Shown here: positions 19,130-27,934 of the stretch, in pieces
Position numbering within the stretch: position 1 is the first letter of the stretch
Layout of the letters: each line of letters begins with the position of its first letter
NCBI RefSeq assembly: GCF_947648125.1
Contig: NZ_CANSMR010000007.1
Span: 1 to 64,000, forward strand
Reading direction: 5' to 3'
From: an uncultured Bradyrhizobium sp.
Lineage (GTDB): Bacteria > Pseudomonadota > Alphaproteobacteria > Rhizobiales > Xanthobacteraceae
DNA length: 64,000 bases
The notes under the pieces: model-generated
Seen by the model: the letters and a program-made list of their open reading frames with translations, nothing else
Database searches by the model: none
What the model was told of the DNA's origin: nothing
Made by a program: the position numbers and the translations under genes

Positions 19130-19498
19130 TCACCGCTTCGGCCACATGGCCGAAACCGCCAGCACCAGCCAGCTCAGGATCAGCAGCGTTCCGCCGGTCG
19201 GAGCCGCCATCGGAAACAGGCCATGGCCGCCATATTGGCGTAGCGTGAGATCGCCCGCGAACAATGACGCCGCGATGACGAAGCCTGCCGCCGCCACGAT
19301 GCCGAGCTTCAGATGAACGATCGCGCGCTCCGCGACCGCAATGGCTGCGATGGCGCCGGTGGCATGGAACAGCAGCATTGAGGACGCCGACGCCAGCCGC
19401 GTGGCATCCGGCAAATGGGCCGCGGCCGCCGCCAGCATCACGCCGCAGGCGCCCATCACGGCGGCAAGGCCGATCAGGAGACGGGATGCGCCGTTCAT
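19130..19498 (-). CDS. DUF423 family small membrane protein
   Basis: 122 residues, four hydrophobic helices. The order of small-residue-rich helices, the LLFHATGAIA block and the GGHGLFPMAAPTGGTLLILSW-like C-terminal part are those of the DUF423/YgdD family of inner-membrane proteins of unknown role. The start ATG at 19498 overlaps the TGA of engB as ATGA, so translation is probably coupled. A longer in-frame run to 19825 lies inside engB and is not real. Confidence 0.88.
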   Translation of the reverse strand: MNGASRLLIGLAAVMGACGVMLAAAAAHLPDATRLASASSMLLFHATGAIAAIAVAERAIVHLKLGIVAAAGFVIAASLFAGDLTLRQYGGHGLFPMAAPTGGTLLILSWLVLAVSAMWPKR

Positions 19499-20148
19499 CG
19501 GCGCCGCTCCTCGATCAGGCGTACCATGGCGGCGCGGAGCTCCGGCATGCCGTCGCCGGTGCGCGACGAGGTCACCAGCACTTCGGGGAACGCGGCGGGA
19601 TGTTTTGCGAGCGTCGCGATGGTTTCGGCGGTGACGGTCTTGAGTTCGCCGGCCTTGACCTGGTCGGCCTTGGTCAGCACGACCTGGTAACTGACCGCGG
19701 ACTTGTCCAGCGTCTTCAGCACGTCGAGATCGACGTCCTTGATGCCGTGACGGGCGTCGATCAGCACATAGACCCGCGCCAGCGTCGCGCGCCCGAGCAG
19801 GAATTTGTGGATCAGCGCCGTCCACGACGCCACCTTGGTCTTCGGCGCCGAGGCGTAGCCGTAGCCCGGCATGTCGACGAGACGAATGTCCGCGTTTTCC
19901 GGGCCCTCAAAGAAGATCAGTTCCTGGGTGCGGCCGGGCGTGTGCGAGGTGCGAGCGAGCGCATTGCGGCCGGTCAGCGCGTTGATCAGGCTCGACTTGC
20001 CGACATTGGAGCGGCCGGCAAAGGCGACCTCGAGGCCGGTCATCGGCGGCAGCGTCTCGATCGAGGGCGAGGCCCAGATGAAGCGCCAGTCGCCGGCGAA
20101 CAGCTTTCGCCCCTGCTCGATCAGCTCCGCATCAGGTTCGGCGGTCAT
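19495..20148 (-). CDS. engB: Ribosome biogenesis GTPase EngB/YsxC
   Basis: Essential-type GTPase thought to act in large-subunit ribosome assembly. The 217-residue protein has G1 AFAGRSNVGKSSLINAL, G3 DMPGYG, G4 LTKADQVK and the G5 region TSSRTGDG. The switch-I block SHTPGRTQELIFF is typical for EngB. It is followed by the overlapping DUF423 gene and lies downstream of yidC on the same strand, a common order in this group. Confidence 0.96.
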   Translation of the reverse strand: MTAEPDAELIEQGRKLFAGDWRFIWASPSIETLPPMTGLEVAFAGRSNVGKSSLINALTGRNALARTSHTPGRTQELIFFEGPENADIRLVDMPGYGYASAPKTKVASWTALIHKFLLGRATLARVYVLIDARHGIKDVDLDVLKTLDKSAVSYQVVLTKADQVKAGELKTVTAETIATLAKHPAAFPEVLVTSSRTGDGMPELRAAMVRLIEERRR

Positions 20149-20249
20149 GCGAAGGATCCCATTTCATCGTGGCCAGGCGAAAGCCCGAAGCGCAGCCTTG
20201 GCGTAAGACGACCCGCCCATCCGCGTCAACGTTTTGCTGGTCTCCAATA

Positions 20250-20282
20250 TGTCGATGCCCGGCACGAGGCCGGGCATGACGC
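20250..20282. repeat. Palindromic repeat 3' of yidC
   Basis: GATGCCCGGCACGAGGCCGG GCATGAC forms a short hairpin (ATGCCCGGC/GCCGGGCAT) between the yidC stop and engB. It is a short member of the GTCATGCCCGG family. Confidence 0.65.
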
Positions 20283-20305
20283 AGTGATAGAGCGGGCGCA
20301 GGAAG

Positions 20306-22195
20306 CTACGTCGGCTTCTTGGCGAAGGTCGACTTCAGATTGTCGAATAACTCCACCTTCACGCCGTTCTTGCGCATGATGAAGCTCTGCTGCAGCACGG
20401 AGAGCGTGTTGTTCCAGGCCCAGTAGATCACGAGACCCGCCGGGAAGCCGGCCAGCATGAAGGTGAAGATCAGCGGCATCCAGTCGAAGATCATCTTCTG
20501 GGTCGGATCCGGCGGCGCCGGGTTGAGCTTCATCTGCACCCACATCGTGATGCCCATGATGATCGGCCAGATGCCCATCACCAGATAGGCGCCGAAATGC
20601 GGTCCGAGCAGCGCGATCGGGTCGAACGGAATCAGCCCGAACAGCGTGAACAGATTGGTCGGATCGGGCGCGGAGAGGTCCTTGATCCAGCCGAAGAACG
20701 GCGCGTGCCGCATTTCGATGGTGATGAACAGCACCTTGTAGAGCGAGAAGAACACCGGAATCTGCAAGGCGACGGGAAGACAACCGGCGATCGGGTTGAT
20801 CTTCTCCTTCTTGTAGATCTCCATCATCTCCTGCTGCTGCTTCACGCGGTCGTCAGGATAGCGCTCCTTCAGCGCCTGCAGCTGCGGCTGCACCGACTTC
20901 ATCTTCGCCATCGAGGCGTAGGACTTGTTGGCGAGCGGGAAGAACAACAGCTTCACGATCACGGTCACCAAGAGGATCGCGATGCCGAAATTGCCGACCA
21001 GGCGATAGAACCAGTCGAGTGCCAGGAACATCGGCTTGGTGATGAAGTAGAAGTGACCCCAGTCGATCAGCAGATCGAAATGGTTGAGGCCGAGCTGCTT
21101 GTTGTAGCCGCCGAAGCCGACCAGCGGGAAGTTGAGGCCGACCGTGGCGGCCTCCTTCGCGCCGGCGAACAGCCGCGCGTTGGCAACGCCGGTGCCGCCG
21201 ATCGGGATGGTCTGCGCGCCGAGCATGTAGTCGGCCCGATAGCGCTTGGCGCGCGGATCGGATGCCTGGTCGTTGGTAAGACGGGCCGTTTGCAGGGTGG
21301 CGTTGGTGTCCGGCAGAAGGGCTGTCGCCCAGTATTTGTCGGTAATGCCCAACCAGGCGTTGGTCACGTTGTCAAACTTGACGCCACGCGAGTCTTCGCC
21401 GGTCGGGATCTTGCTGTCGTCGATATTCTTGTAGGTGTATTCCTGCAGGCCCTGTTCGCCGAGATAGCCGATCAGGCCTTCGTGCAGGATCGCGTAACCG
21501 GAGACCGGCGGCTTGCCGCCGCGCGAGATCAGCCCGAACGGATACAGCGTCACCGGCGCGCTGCCTTGATTGATGACCTCGTCCTTGATGCTGAAGAGGT
21601 AGCGATCGTCGATCGAGATGGTGCGGCGGAAGGTCAGGCCCTGGCCGTTCTCATATTTCAGAACCACCGGCGTGCTCGGCGACAGGCTGTTCGACCCCTC
21701 CTGCTGCCAGACGGTTTCGGCGTCAGGCGTCTTCACCGACGAGCCGCTGGCGGTCAGCCACAGGAACTCGGCATAATAAGGCTCCGCGGTGCCCGACGGC
21801 GACAGCAGCACGATGGCCGGCGATGTCGGGTCGACCGTCTCGCGGAACTGGACCAGCGAAAGATCGTCGATCCGGGCGCCCTTCAGCGCAATGCTGCCGA
21901 TGATGCGCGGGCTCTCGATCTTGATGCGCGGGCCGGCCGCGAGCGCCGTCTCGCGGCTCGCCACCGGAGCGTCGGCAGCAGGCCTGCCCGGTGCCGGGGA
22001 GGGCGTCGTTGCGCTTCCCGGAGCGGCGCCAGCAGCGGCACCAGGGGTCGCCTGCGGCGCCGGCTTCAACAGCTCGGCCTGGCGCTGCGCCTCGCGCTGC
22101 TTCTCCATCTGCGGCACGTTATAGAAATATTGCCAGGCGATCAGGACGAGGCCCGACAGAATGACGGCGATGATCGTGTTGCGGTTGTCGGACAT
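20306..22195 (-). CDS. yidC: Membrane protein insertase YidC
   Basis: Inserts and folds inner-membrane proteins, alone or with SecYEG. The 629-residue protein has the Gram-negative layout: an N-terminal helix right after MSDNRNTIIAVILSG, an Ala/Pro-rich linker, a large periplasmic beta domain (about 90-370), then the conserved five-helix core. The core contains NKSYASMAKMKSVQPQLQ and LPVALQIPVFFSLYKVLF. It begins three bases after the rnpA stop, leaving no room for the small yidD gene often found there. Confidence 0.97.
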   Translation of the reverse strand: MSDNRNTIIAVILSGLVLIAWQYFYNVPQMEKQREAQRQAELLKPAPQATPGAAAGAAPGSATTPSPAPGRPAADAPVASRETALAAGPRIKIESPRIIGSIALKGARIDDLSLVQFRETVDPTSPAIVLLSPSGTAEPYYAEFLWLTASGSSVKTPDAETVWQQEGSNSLSPSTPVVLKYENGQGLTFRRTISIDDRYLFSIKDEVINQGSAPVTLYPFGLISRGGKPPVSGYAILHEGLIGYLGEQGLQEYTYKNIDDSKIPTGEDSRGVKFDNVTNAWLGITDKYWATALLPDTNATLQTARLTNDQASDPRAKRYRADYMLGAQTIPIGGTGVANARLFAGAKEAATVGLNFPLVGFGGYNKQLGLNHFDLLIDWGHFYFITKPMFLALDWFYRLVGNFGIAILLVTVIVKLLFFPLANKSYASMAKMKSVQPQLQALKERYPDDRVKQQQEMMEIYKKEKINPIAGCLPVALQIPVFFSLYKVLFITIEMRHAPFFGWIKDLSAPDPTNLFTLFGLIPFDPIALLGPHFGAYLVMGIWPIIMGITMWVQMKLNPAPPDPTQKMIFDWMPLIFTFMLAGFPAGLVIYWAWNNTLSVLQQSFIMRKNGVKVELFDNLKSTFAKKPT

Positions 22196-22198
22196 CTC

Positions 22199-22609
22199 TT
22201 AGGGTCTCGTCATTCCATTCGGATTGGGCGCGCTTTTGTTACCTGCCTTGTTGGTACCCGTCTTGTTGGTACCATTCTTGGGCGCAGGCCGGTCGAGGCG
22301 GCGCAGCGCCGACCGCAGGTCGTCAATCATGGTCGCAAAGTCGCGGGTCAGCGCGTCACGACGGCCGACTAGCACATAATCATGGTGCGGCCGCATGAAT
22401 ACGGCATCGACCCGTCTTATCACTTCGCGAAGCCGGCGGCGGATGCGGTTACGCTCGGTCGCGGTGCCGTTCTTCTTGGTGACGGTATAGCCGACGCGGA
22501 TCGGGCCCTGATCGTCGCGGCGGCGGCCCTGCAGCACAAAAGCTGCGGTATTCGCCCGTGCGCCATTGGCAACGGCGAGGAAATCCGCCCGCTGCCTTAG
22601 CCGATCCAT
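22199..22609 (-). CDS. rnpA: Ribonuclease P protein component
   Basis: Protein subunit of RNase P, which matures tRNA 5' ends. It is 136 residues from the ATG at 22609 (MDRLRQRADFLAV). The family RNR motif is in TERNRIRRRLREVIRR, and the substrate-contacting strands precede it. The C-terminal tail (about 25 residues) is low-complexity, with GTNKTGTNKAGNK encoded by near-repeats. The longer open frame upstream would overlap rpmH. Order rpmH-rnpA-yidC is the classical one. Confidence 0.95.
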   Translation of the reverse strand: MDRLRQRADFLAVANGARANTAAFVLQGRRRDDQGPIRVGYTVTKKNGTATERNRIRRRLREVIRRVDAVFMRPHHDYVLVGRRDALTRDFATMIDDLRSALRRLDRPAPKNGTNKTGTNKAGNKSAPNPNGMTRP

Positions 22610-22641
22610 AATGGGTATCTCCGGAGAGGAGACGTCCGGGC

Positions 22642-22776
22642 TCAGGCGCTCAGGCGCTTGCGGCCACGCGCGCGGCGCGCAGCGAGGACCTTGCGGCCGC
22701 CGGCCGTGGCGAGACGGGCGCGGAAGCCGTGACGGCGCTTGCGCACCAGTTTGCTGGGTTGATAAGTCCGCTTCAC
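22642..22776 (-). CDS. rpmH: Ribosomal protein bL34
   Basis: 44 residues, the standard length, from a GTG start at 22776 giving [20 protein letters not shown] and ending [10 protein letters not shown]. It is highly basic, as for all L34 proteins. It heads the rpmH-rnpA-yidC group on the minus strand. No dnaA is next to it; the upstream neighbour is a sensor kinase in the opposite direction. Confidence 0.97.
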   Translation of the reverse strand: MKRTYQPSKLVRKRRHGFRARLATAGGRKVLAARRARGRKRLSA

Positions 22777-23140
22777 GGGTAATTCTCCGCTGACCGGGCA
22801 ATTTGCCGTTGTATTGAGATGGAGTCCGATGATGCTGGCGGGCCCAAGCGAGCCGTTTACGGCCCCAAATGAGCCGCCCCCGGTCAAGAACCGGGCCATC
22901 GCGGACAGTTGGCGCGGCTTATAAGGGAGCGCCCTGTTTTCGTCAATGTCACAGGGCGTCGCAAAGAGGCTTCTTTGAAACGTCGCAATTGGGGCGAATA
23001 TAACTGTTTTCGCGGGGTTTTTGACGGTGAGGAGCGCTTTGGGGCGTTTGGGGAACCGCCGACATTAGCGATCCGTAATTTGACCGGCTTGGGGGCCGGG
23101 CCGCATCTTCCGACCCCTAAGCCAAACAAGGCCTTATCTT
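22777..23140. other. Divergent intergenic region, rpmH / sensor kinase
   Basis: A 364-base gap that must carry the rpmH promoter and possibly that of the kinase. A near-repeat GGGCCCAAGCGAGCCG / GGCCCCAAATGAGCCG is visible at about 22841-22877. No ORF with coding character and no clear operator was seen. Confidence 0.5.
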
Positions 23141-24619
23141 GTGGCTCTAACTGACGATCAGGCGACCGCACAGAAGCAGCGGCCCAAGCCGCCCCTTCGG
23201 CTCGGGCTGTCGGGCAAGCTTTTGCTGCTGACGATCCCCCTGGTGATGATCGCCGGGCTCCTGATCTACGTGCCGGCCATCGCCAACTTCCGGATGAACC
23301 GGCTCAATGACCGCCTGGCGGCCGCCAACACCGCGGCGCTGGTGCTCGATGCCGCCCCCTCCGGCCTGGTGCCGGATTCGCTGGCGCGGCAGATCCTGAC
23401 CAGCATCGGCGCCCGCGCCGTCGCCATCAAGCTCGGGCAGCAGCGCCGCCTGCTCGCCAGCGCCGACCTGCCGGCCGCGATCGACCATGATGTCGACATG
23501 CGGGCCATGACGGTGTGGTCGGCGATCGTCGATGCCTTCGAGATCATGCTCGAACACGGTGACCAGACCATCCGCGTGGTCGGACCCGCGCCGGGCCAGG
23601 CGCAATTCATCGAGGTCGTGATCGACGAGAAGCCGTTGCGGCAGGCGATGTACCGCTTCTCGCGCAACGTCCTGGTGGTCGCGCTCCTGATCGCCGGCCT
23701 GACCGCCGGCCTGGTCTATCTGGCGCTGCATTATCTGTTCGTCCGTCCGATGCGGCGGCTGACCGCGAGCCTGGTCGGCTTCCACGAGAATCCGGAGAGT
23801 TCGGCGCGAATCATCGTGCCCAGCCAGCGCGGCGACGAGATCGGCGTTGCCGAGCGCGAGCTGTCGGACATGCAGCGCGACCTCGTCTCGATGCTGCATC
23901 AGAAGAGCCGGCTTGCCGCGCTCGGGCTCGCCGTCTCCAAGATCAATCACGACCTGCGCAATTTGCTGGCGTCCTCGCAACTGCTGTCGGACCAGCTCGC
24001 CAGCGTGCCCGATCCGCGGGTGCAGCGCTTCGCGCCGAAACTGCTGCGCTCGCTGGAGCGCGCCATCGCCTTCTGCCAGTCGACCTTGTCCTATGGACGC
24101 GCGCAGGAGGCGGCGCCCGACCGCCGCGTGATCATGGTGGAGCCTGCGGTTGCCGAGGTGCGGGAATCGGCCGGACTTGCGACCGATGTCTCGATCACCT
24201 GGATCAGTGCGATTGAGCGCGGCCTCACCATCGACGCCGACCCGGACCAGCTGTTCCGCGTGCTGCTCAACCTGGTGCGCAACGCGACCCAGGCCCTGGA
24301 GAGCCGGCAGGACAGCGATGGCGGTGCCCAGCAGATCCGCATCACCGGCCGCCGCGAGGGGACGGTTGCGATCATCGAGGTCTCCGACACCGGCCCCGGC
24401 GTTCCGGCCAAGGCGCGCGAGCACCTGTTCGAGGCGTTCCAGACCTCCGGCCGCCCCGGCGGCAGCGGGCTGGGCCTTGCGATCGCCGCCGAGCTGATCC
24501 GTGCCCATGGCGGCCATATCCATCTGGTCGAGGGCACCATCGGCGCCACGTTCCAGATCTCGATCCCGGATCGCCCGGTGGAACTGCTGTCGGTTCGCAG
24601 CGAGCGGGCGAGGGCGTGA
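23141..24619 (+). CDS. Orphan sensor histidine kinase
   Basis: Inner-membrane two-component kinase, 492 residues from a GTG start. It has TM1 at about 27-47, a periplasmic sensor of about 125 residues, TM2 at about 177-198, a HAMP linker (FVRPMRRLTASL), a DHp helix with the phospho-acceptor His at about 270 in KINHDLRN, and a HATPase domain. The latter has N box NLVRNATQAL, G1 DTGPGVP and G2 SGLGLAIAAEL. No response regulator is adjacent, so its partner and signal are unknown. Confidence 0.92.
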   Translation: MALTDDQATAQKQRPKPPLRLGLSGKLLLLTIPLVMIAGLLIYVPAIANFRMNRLNDRLAAANTAALVLDAAPSGLVPDSLARQILTSIGARAVAIKLGQQRRLLASADLPAAIDHDVDMRAMTVWSAIVDAFEIMLEHGDQTIRVVGPAPGQAQFIEVVIDEKPLRQAMYRFSRNVLVVALLIAGLTAGLVYLALHYLFVRPMRRLTASLVGFHENPESSARIIVPSQRGDEIGVAERELSDMQRDLVSMLHQKSRLAALGLAVSKINHDLRNLLASSQLLSDQLASVPDPRVQRFAPKLLRSLERAIAFCQSTLSYGRAQEAAPDRRVIMVEPAVAEVRESAGLATDVSITWISAIERGLTIDADPDQLFRVLLNLVRNATQALESRQDSDGGAQQIRITGRREGTVAIIEVSDTGPGVPAKAREHLFEAFQTSGRPGGSGLGLAIAAELIRAHGGHIHLVEGTIGATFQISIPDRPVELLSVRSERARA

Positions 24620-24772
24620 GGCCATTCCGGTAACCCAGGGCGGCTAAAACCGCGGCCGAAATTGGCGCTTGCAGACCTTGCCAACCGGACCGGGAGCCTG
24701 TAGCTAGAGCGCTCTTTCGCGACGTTCCGGGGCTCCCGGAGCCGTGCGGGCTTTAGGCCCACCTGCGAAAAT

Positions 24773-24849
24773 GCGCCCGTAGCTCAGCTGGATAGAGCAT
24801 CAGACTACGAATCTGAGGGTCGGACGTTCGAATCGTTCCGGGCGCGCCA
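24773..24849 (+). tRNA. tRNA-Arg, anticodon ACG
   Basis: A complete cloverleaf of 77 nt including the encoded CCA. The acceptor GCGCCCG pairs with CGGGCGC; the anticodon stem TCAGA/TCTGA encloses the loop CTACGAA, so the anticodon is ACG (read as ICG after deamination). The T arm has GTTCGAATC. A trio of envelope genes lies downstream; no duplicated tRNA 3' end was found nearby. Confidence 0.95.
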
Positions 24850-25042
24850 TTCGGCTTTGTTTTCATTGAAGTTTCGCGTTGCGTGTCGCGCTCGCTTCTG
24901 GCCGGAGCGGGAGCGACGCCGTTGACCGCCGGCGCCCGGCTTGGCGCGACGATCAAATACTTGTGCGACGCAGTATGATTTTATTGCATTGCAACAAAAT
25001 GGGGCTACGTGTGCTGCTCGAGTCCTATCGAGGAGCCTTCAA

Positions 25043-25309
25043 GTGACCAAGATTTCTCTATCCATCGTAGCCGCCACCCTCGCGATCGCGAGCGCGACCG
25101 TCGCATCCGCTGCGGAACGTCCGACTTTCGAAGCCGCGGGCCTGCCGATCTCGCCGGTGCAGGCCGGTGTGCTTGGCGCCGCCAATGTCCACGAGCAGGC
25201 GCCGATAGCCGCGACGTCGGCAACTCCGCATCAGCTCAGTGTTCTGACACCGCGAAGCAAGATCACGACCGCGCGGGCTTCTGTCCGGACGGACCGCGCG
25301 TTGCACTGA
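25043..25309 (+). CDS. Short secreted protein of unknown function
   Basis: 88 residues from a GTG at 25043, preceded by a good ribosome binding site (GAGGAG at about 25030). The signal peptide ends around VASAAE. The mature part (about 66 residues) has no cysteine, is rich in Ala/Pro/Thr/Ser, and ends with basic residues. I recognise no domain. A strong hairpin follows 23 bases after the stop, so it looks like a single-gene transcript. Confidence 0.7.
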   Translation: MTKISLSIVAATLAIASATVASAAERPTFEAAGLPISPVQAGVLGAANVHEQAPIAATSATPHQLSVLTPRSKITTARASVRTDRALH

Positions 25310-25331
25310 CTGGCACGGCTGGTCCAACTCC

Positions 25332-25362
25332 AGAAAGCCCGCGACCACGTCGCGGGCTTTCT
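25332..25362 (+). terminator. Rho-independent-type terminator
   Basis: AGAAAGCCCGCGAC, loop CAC, then GTCGCGGGCTTTCT: a 14-bp GC-rich stem ending in TTTCT, just downstream of the short secreted-protein gene. Confidence 0.85.
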
Positions 25363-25597
25363 CATATGTGAGGTGTGCAACGGCTGCCTCCGCCCTCGCT
25401 CGCACGCTTGGACAGCCGCAAGGCCTCGATATTGTCGACTTACGAACGCTATCGACGCAGGTGATGGCGAGGGCCATCCCGTAGAAACCCTGCTTGCGCT
25501 CGTCCGACCGTTGAGAAAAAATAAGGCCTTTTAGGCTATAGGCGACAGAACGTTTTATTCATTTTGTCCGTCCATTTGAACCGGCGGGTCATCTCTC

Positions 25598-26398
25598 ATG
25601 TCGAGTGAGATCTCAGACGCCATTTTCCTGGCGGCGGTGTATCTGGGTGTCGTTTACAGTACACGCATCCTCGAGACGTGGTGGCCGATTGCAGACGTTC
25701 CCGGCTCCGAGTTTCGTGATGATTGGTTAGCTGTCATCGTGAGCATCGGATTGGAGAACCTGCTCGCTCCGATCGCGGCCATCAGCGTGGGCATCATCGC
25801 GAGCTATACCGGGCTTGGCTGGATCAAGTTACCGACCGAGGGTTACTGGTGGTACGCCTCTCTCGCGTTCGTCGTGGTGGCACTCGATCTCTACAAGTAC
25901 ACGTTCCATCGTCTTCAGCACGCGATCCCGTTCCTTTGGGCGATGCACTCGTTCCATCACAGCGCGAATGCCCTGACGTTCATTACCGCCGGCCGACATT
26001 TCTGGCTGGAGAGAGTGCTGTCTGACGCCTTTCTTCCAATTCTGGCGATCCTGTTTCGGGTCCCGCCGGATATGGCGGTTGCCGCGGGATTTATCTTCTT
26101 CGTCCCCGATGCGTGTGCGCATCTCAACGTCCGCATCCCGCTCGGCCGTTTCGTGACATGGGTCAACAACCCGCAATGGCACCGGATCCATCACTCGGTC
26201 CATCCCGAGCACCGGGACAAGAATTTTGCTGCGTTCTTTCCGCTGCTGGACATTCTGTTCGGCACGGCGTGGGTGCCGAAGCCGGACGAGTATCCTGCGA
26301 CAGGACTTGTGCCTGCCGAACGGGTGGACATCATCAACAGCGTGATCTGGCCGATCCGGCATCTTCGGCATGGGGAGTCAAAGAATGAACTGGGTTAA
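25598..26398 (+). CDS. Fatty acid hydroxylase / sterol desaturase family membrane protein
   Basis: Predicted diiron membrane oxygenase, 266 residues with about four to five hydrophobic segments. The histidine clusters of the family are in order: HRLQH, HSFHH and WHRIHHSVHPEH, followed by the conserved FAAFFPLLDILFGTAW. Members hydroxylate or desaturate lipid chains or sterols; the lipid here is unknown. Its end overlaps the next membrane-protein gene by 14 bases, and a PAP2-type enzyme follows, pointing to lipid modification. A weak promoter-like TTGAGA-N17-GGCTAT is at about 25511-25539. Confidence 0.9.
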   Translation: MSSEISDAIFLAAVYLGVVYSTRILETWWPIADVPGSEFRDDWLAVIVSIGLENLLAPIAAISVGIIASYTGLGWIKLPTEGYWWYASLAFVVVALDLYKYTFHRLQHAIPFLWAMHSFHHSANALTFITAGRHFWLERVLSDAFLPILAILFRVPPDMAVAAGFIFFVPDACAHLNVRIPLGRFVTWVNNPQWHRIHHSVHPEHRDKNFAAFFPLLDILFGTAWVPKPDEYPATGLVPAERVDIINSVIWPIRHLRHGESKNELG

Positions 26399-26672
26399 AG
26401 GTATCCTGCTGTTCTTCGCCTTGCTGCTGGGCTACGCCGACCTCGTGTCGACGAATCTGATTTTGACTCTCGGACTGGGCGAGTTGAACCCGTTCATGCA
26501 TCTGGCTCAGACATGGTTCGGCGTATGGTGGCTGGTCCCCAAGCTCGGTTTGACGTTCCTCATCACGTGGCTGCTTTGGCGCAGCAACAACGTCTACAAC
26601 ATCGCTCTCGTCGTCGCCTTCTGCTGTACGCCTGTCCTGAATAATCTTGTCATCATCGCGGGTACGAACTGA
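26385..26672 (+). CDS. Small integral membrane protein (DUF5658-like)
   Basis: 95 residues from the ATG at 26385, overlapping the end of the sterol desaturase-like gene by 14 bases. It has three hydrophobic helices and the pattern YADLVSTNLIL...LGELNPFM, which is seen in DUF5658-type membrane proteins. The role is not known. Coupling to the hydroxylase suggests a linked membrane function. Confidence 0.65.
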   Translation: MNWVKGILLFFALLLGYADLVSTNLILTLGLGELNPFMHLAQTWFGVWWLVPKLGLTFLITWLLWRSNNVYNIALVVAFCCTPVLNNLVIIAGTN

Positions 26673-26810
26673 GCCGGCCGCTTCGTCTCATTGCCGGAAC
26701 CGGCGAAGCTCTTCTGTCGTCCGGCGCATGTTGCTGCAAGCACGATGAAACAGAACCGCGCGCGGCGCGGGACATGAGTTCGGGTATTTTAGAACGATAA
26801 GAGTTTTTCC

Positions 26811-27749
26811 ATGGGTGATATTGAGGGGGTACAACCTTGTCCGCCCGGCCCGGTTTCGGCACTGGCCGCGCGCGCTTTCCCTCACCAATACTCTGAAGCC
26901 GCAGAGGCCAGGAGCCTCTGGATCATCATCGCGGCGCTCACCGGAGTTGCCGCCGCCGGGCTCGTTCTGTCGGGACTTCGGGTCTCATTCAACCCTGTGA
27001 TCGTCGTCGGCTTCCTGGCATTGGTCGGCCTCAATCTGGTCTACACCAGGATCAGGCCCAACAGACGCATCGCGTCATTTGCCCTCACCTGCGCGCAACT
27101 GGTTGCGTTCACCAATGTCGGAACGGTTCTCAGCTATCTTGCTGCCTCCGCCGCATTTCCGCTGGTCGACAACGCGCTCGCGGCGGCCGATTCCGCGATC
27201 GGCTTCGATTGGCTCGCATTCTTCAACTGGGTGAAACTGGGGCATCCTAACATCGGTTGGGCGCTCGATATCATCTACGATACGCTCTTCATTCAATTCG
27301 GCGTCCTGCTTGTTGTGCTGAACACGGTCGGAAAGCTCGAAAGGGCAAGAGAGCTCGCCTGGCTCTTTGTGATCACGCTGCTGATGATCCTTCCGTTGTC
27401 GATGGTGCTGCCCGCAGAGGGAGCCTGGGCACATTACGGTGTGTCACATTTGACGAGCGCCTATTACCTGGCTGACTTCTATGCGATCCGCGACGGATCC
27501 ATGAGAGTCATCGATCTGTCCAGGATCAACGGCATCATTCAATTTCCTTCGTTCCATGCAGCGCTTGCACTGATCCTCATCCTGTCGAGCCGGGGCACTT
27601 TCCTGTTCGTCGTCTTTCTCCCGCTCAACGTTCTCATCATCGTATCGGCGCTGACCGCCGGCGGTCACCATCTGAGCGATATTGTCGTCGGGCTGGCCAC
27701 CGTGCCTGCGGCCATGCTGGTGTTGCGGGCGCGCAAACTTTCGTCCTAG
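26811..27749 (+). CDS. PAP2 superfamily membrane phosphatase/phosphotransferase (Aur1/Ipt1-like)
   Basis: 312 residues with about eight hydrophobic helices. The C-terminal PAP2 motifs FPSFHAALAL and GGHHLSDIVVG supply the histidine and Asp of the catalytic site. The overall layout resembles the inositolphosphotransferase-like branch (PAP2_3) rather than soluble phosphatases. The substrate is presumably a phospholipid or sphingolipid-like headgroup. It follows the hydroxylase and small membrane protein in the same direction. Confidence 0.85.
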   Translation: MGDIEGVQPCPPGPVSALAARAFPHQYSEAAEARSLWIIIAALTGVAAAGLVLSGLRVSFNPVIVVGFLALVGLNLVYTRIRPNRRIASFALTCAQLVAFTNVGTVLSYLAASAAFPLVDNALAAADSAIGFDWLAFFNWVKLGHPNIGWALDIIYDTLFIQFGVLLVVLNTVGKLERARELAWLFVITLLMILPLSMVLPAEGAWAHYGVSHLTSAYYLADFYAIRDGSMRVIDLSRINGIIQFPSFHAALALILILSSRGTFLFVVFLPLNVLIIVSALTAGGHHLSDIVVGLATVPAAMLVLRARKLSS

Positions 27750-27848
27750 AGCAGCTTCGGTTCTGATTGAATCGGAACCGAAGCTCTGGATTCTTGTCTT
27801 GACGCGTTTTCTTCACGCGAACCGGCGTCCACTTCGCTCGAAAACGCT
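27749..27848. repeat. Composite palindromic repeat (AGCTTCGGTTC family)
   Basis: AGCTTCGGTTC / GAACCGAAGCT hairpin at 27753-27785, followed by ACGCGTTTTCTTCACGCGAA then CCGG and TTCGCTCGAAAACGCTC. A related composite is at 40045-40165, in the opposite part order. Confidence 0.8.
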
Positions 27849-27934
27849 CTCGCTCGCAGAACCTGGCCGCCCTGTCCGGCGACAAACACTCTGGAATGAC
27901 GGATGATCGCGTCCAGCGGTTGGGAGATCGAGTG

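Noticed and set aside
19499-19825. Long N-terminal extension of the DUF423 gene
   Set aside because: It lies inside engB in another frame; the ATG at 19498 with ATGA coupling is the better start.
23147-24625. 492-residue minus-strand open frame opposite the sensor kinase
   Set aside because: It mirrors the kinase gene in high-GC sequence; the translation is Arg/Gly/His-rich with no domain. Similar mirror frames (20597-22372, 31086-32687, 53374-54825) were rejected for the same reason.
26696-26721. EcfG-type general stress promoter before the PAP2 gene
   Set aside because: GGAAC-N17-CGTC differs from the GGAAC-N16/17-CGTT consensus and the distance to the start is about 90 bases; too weak to call.
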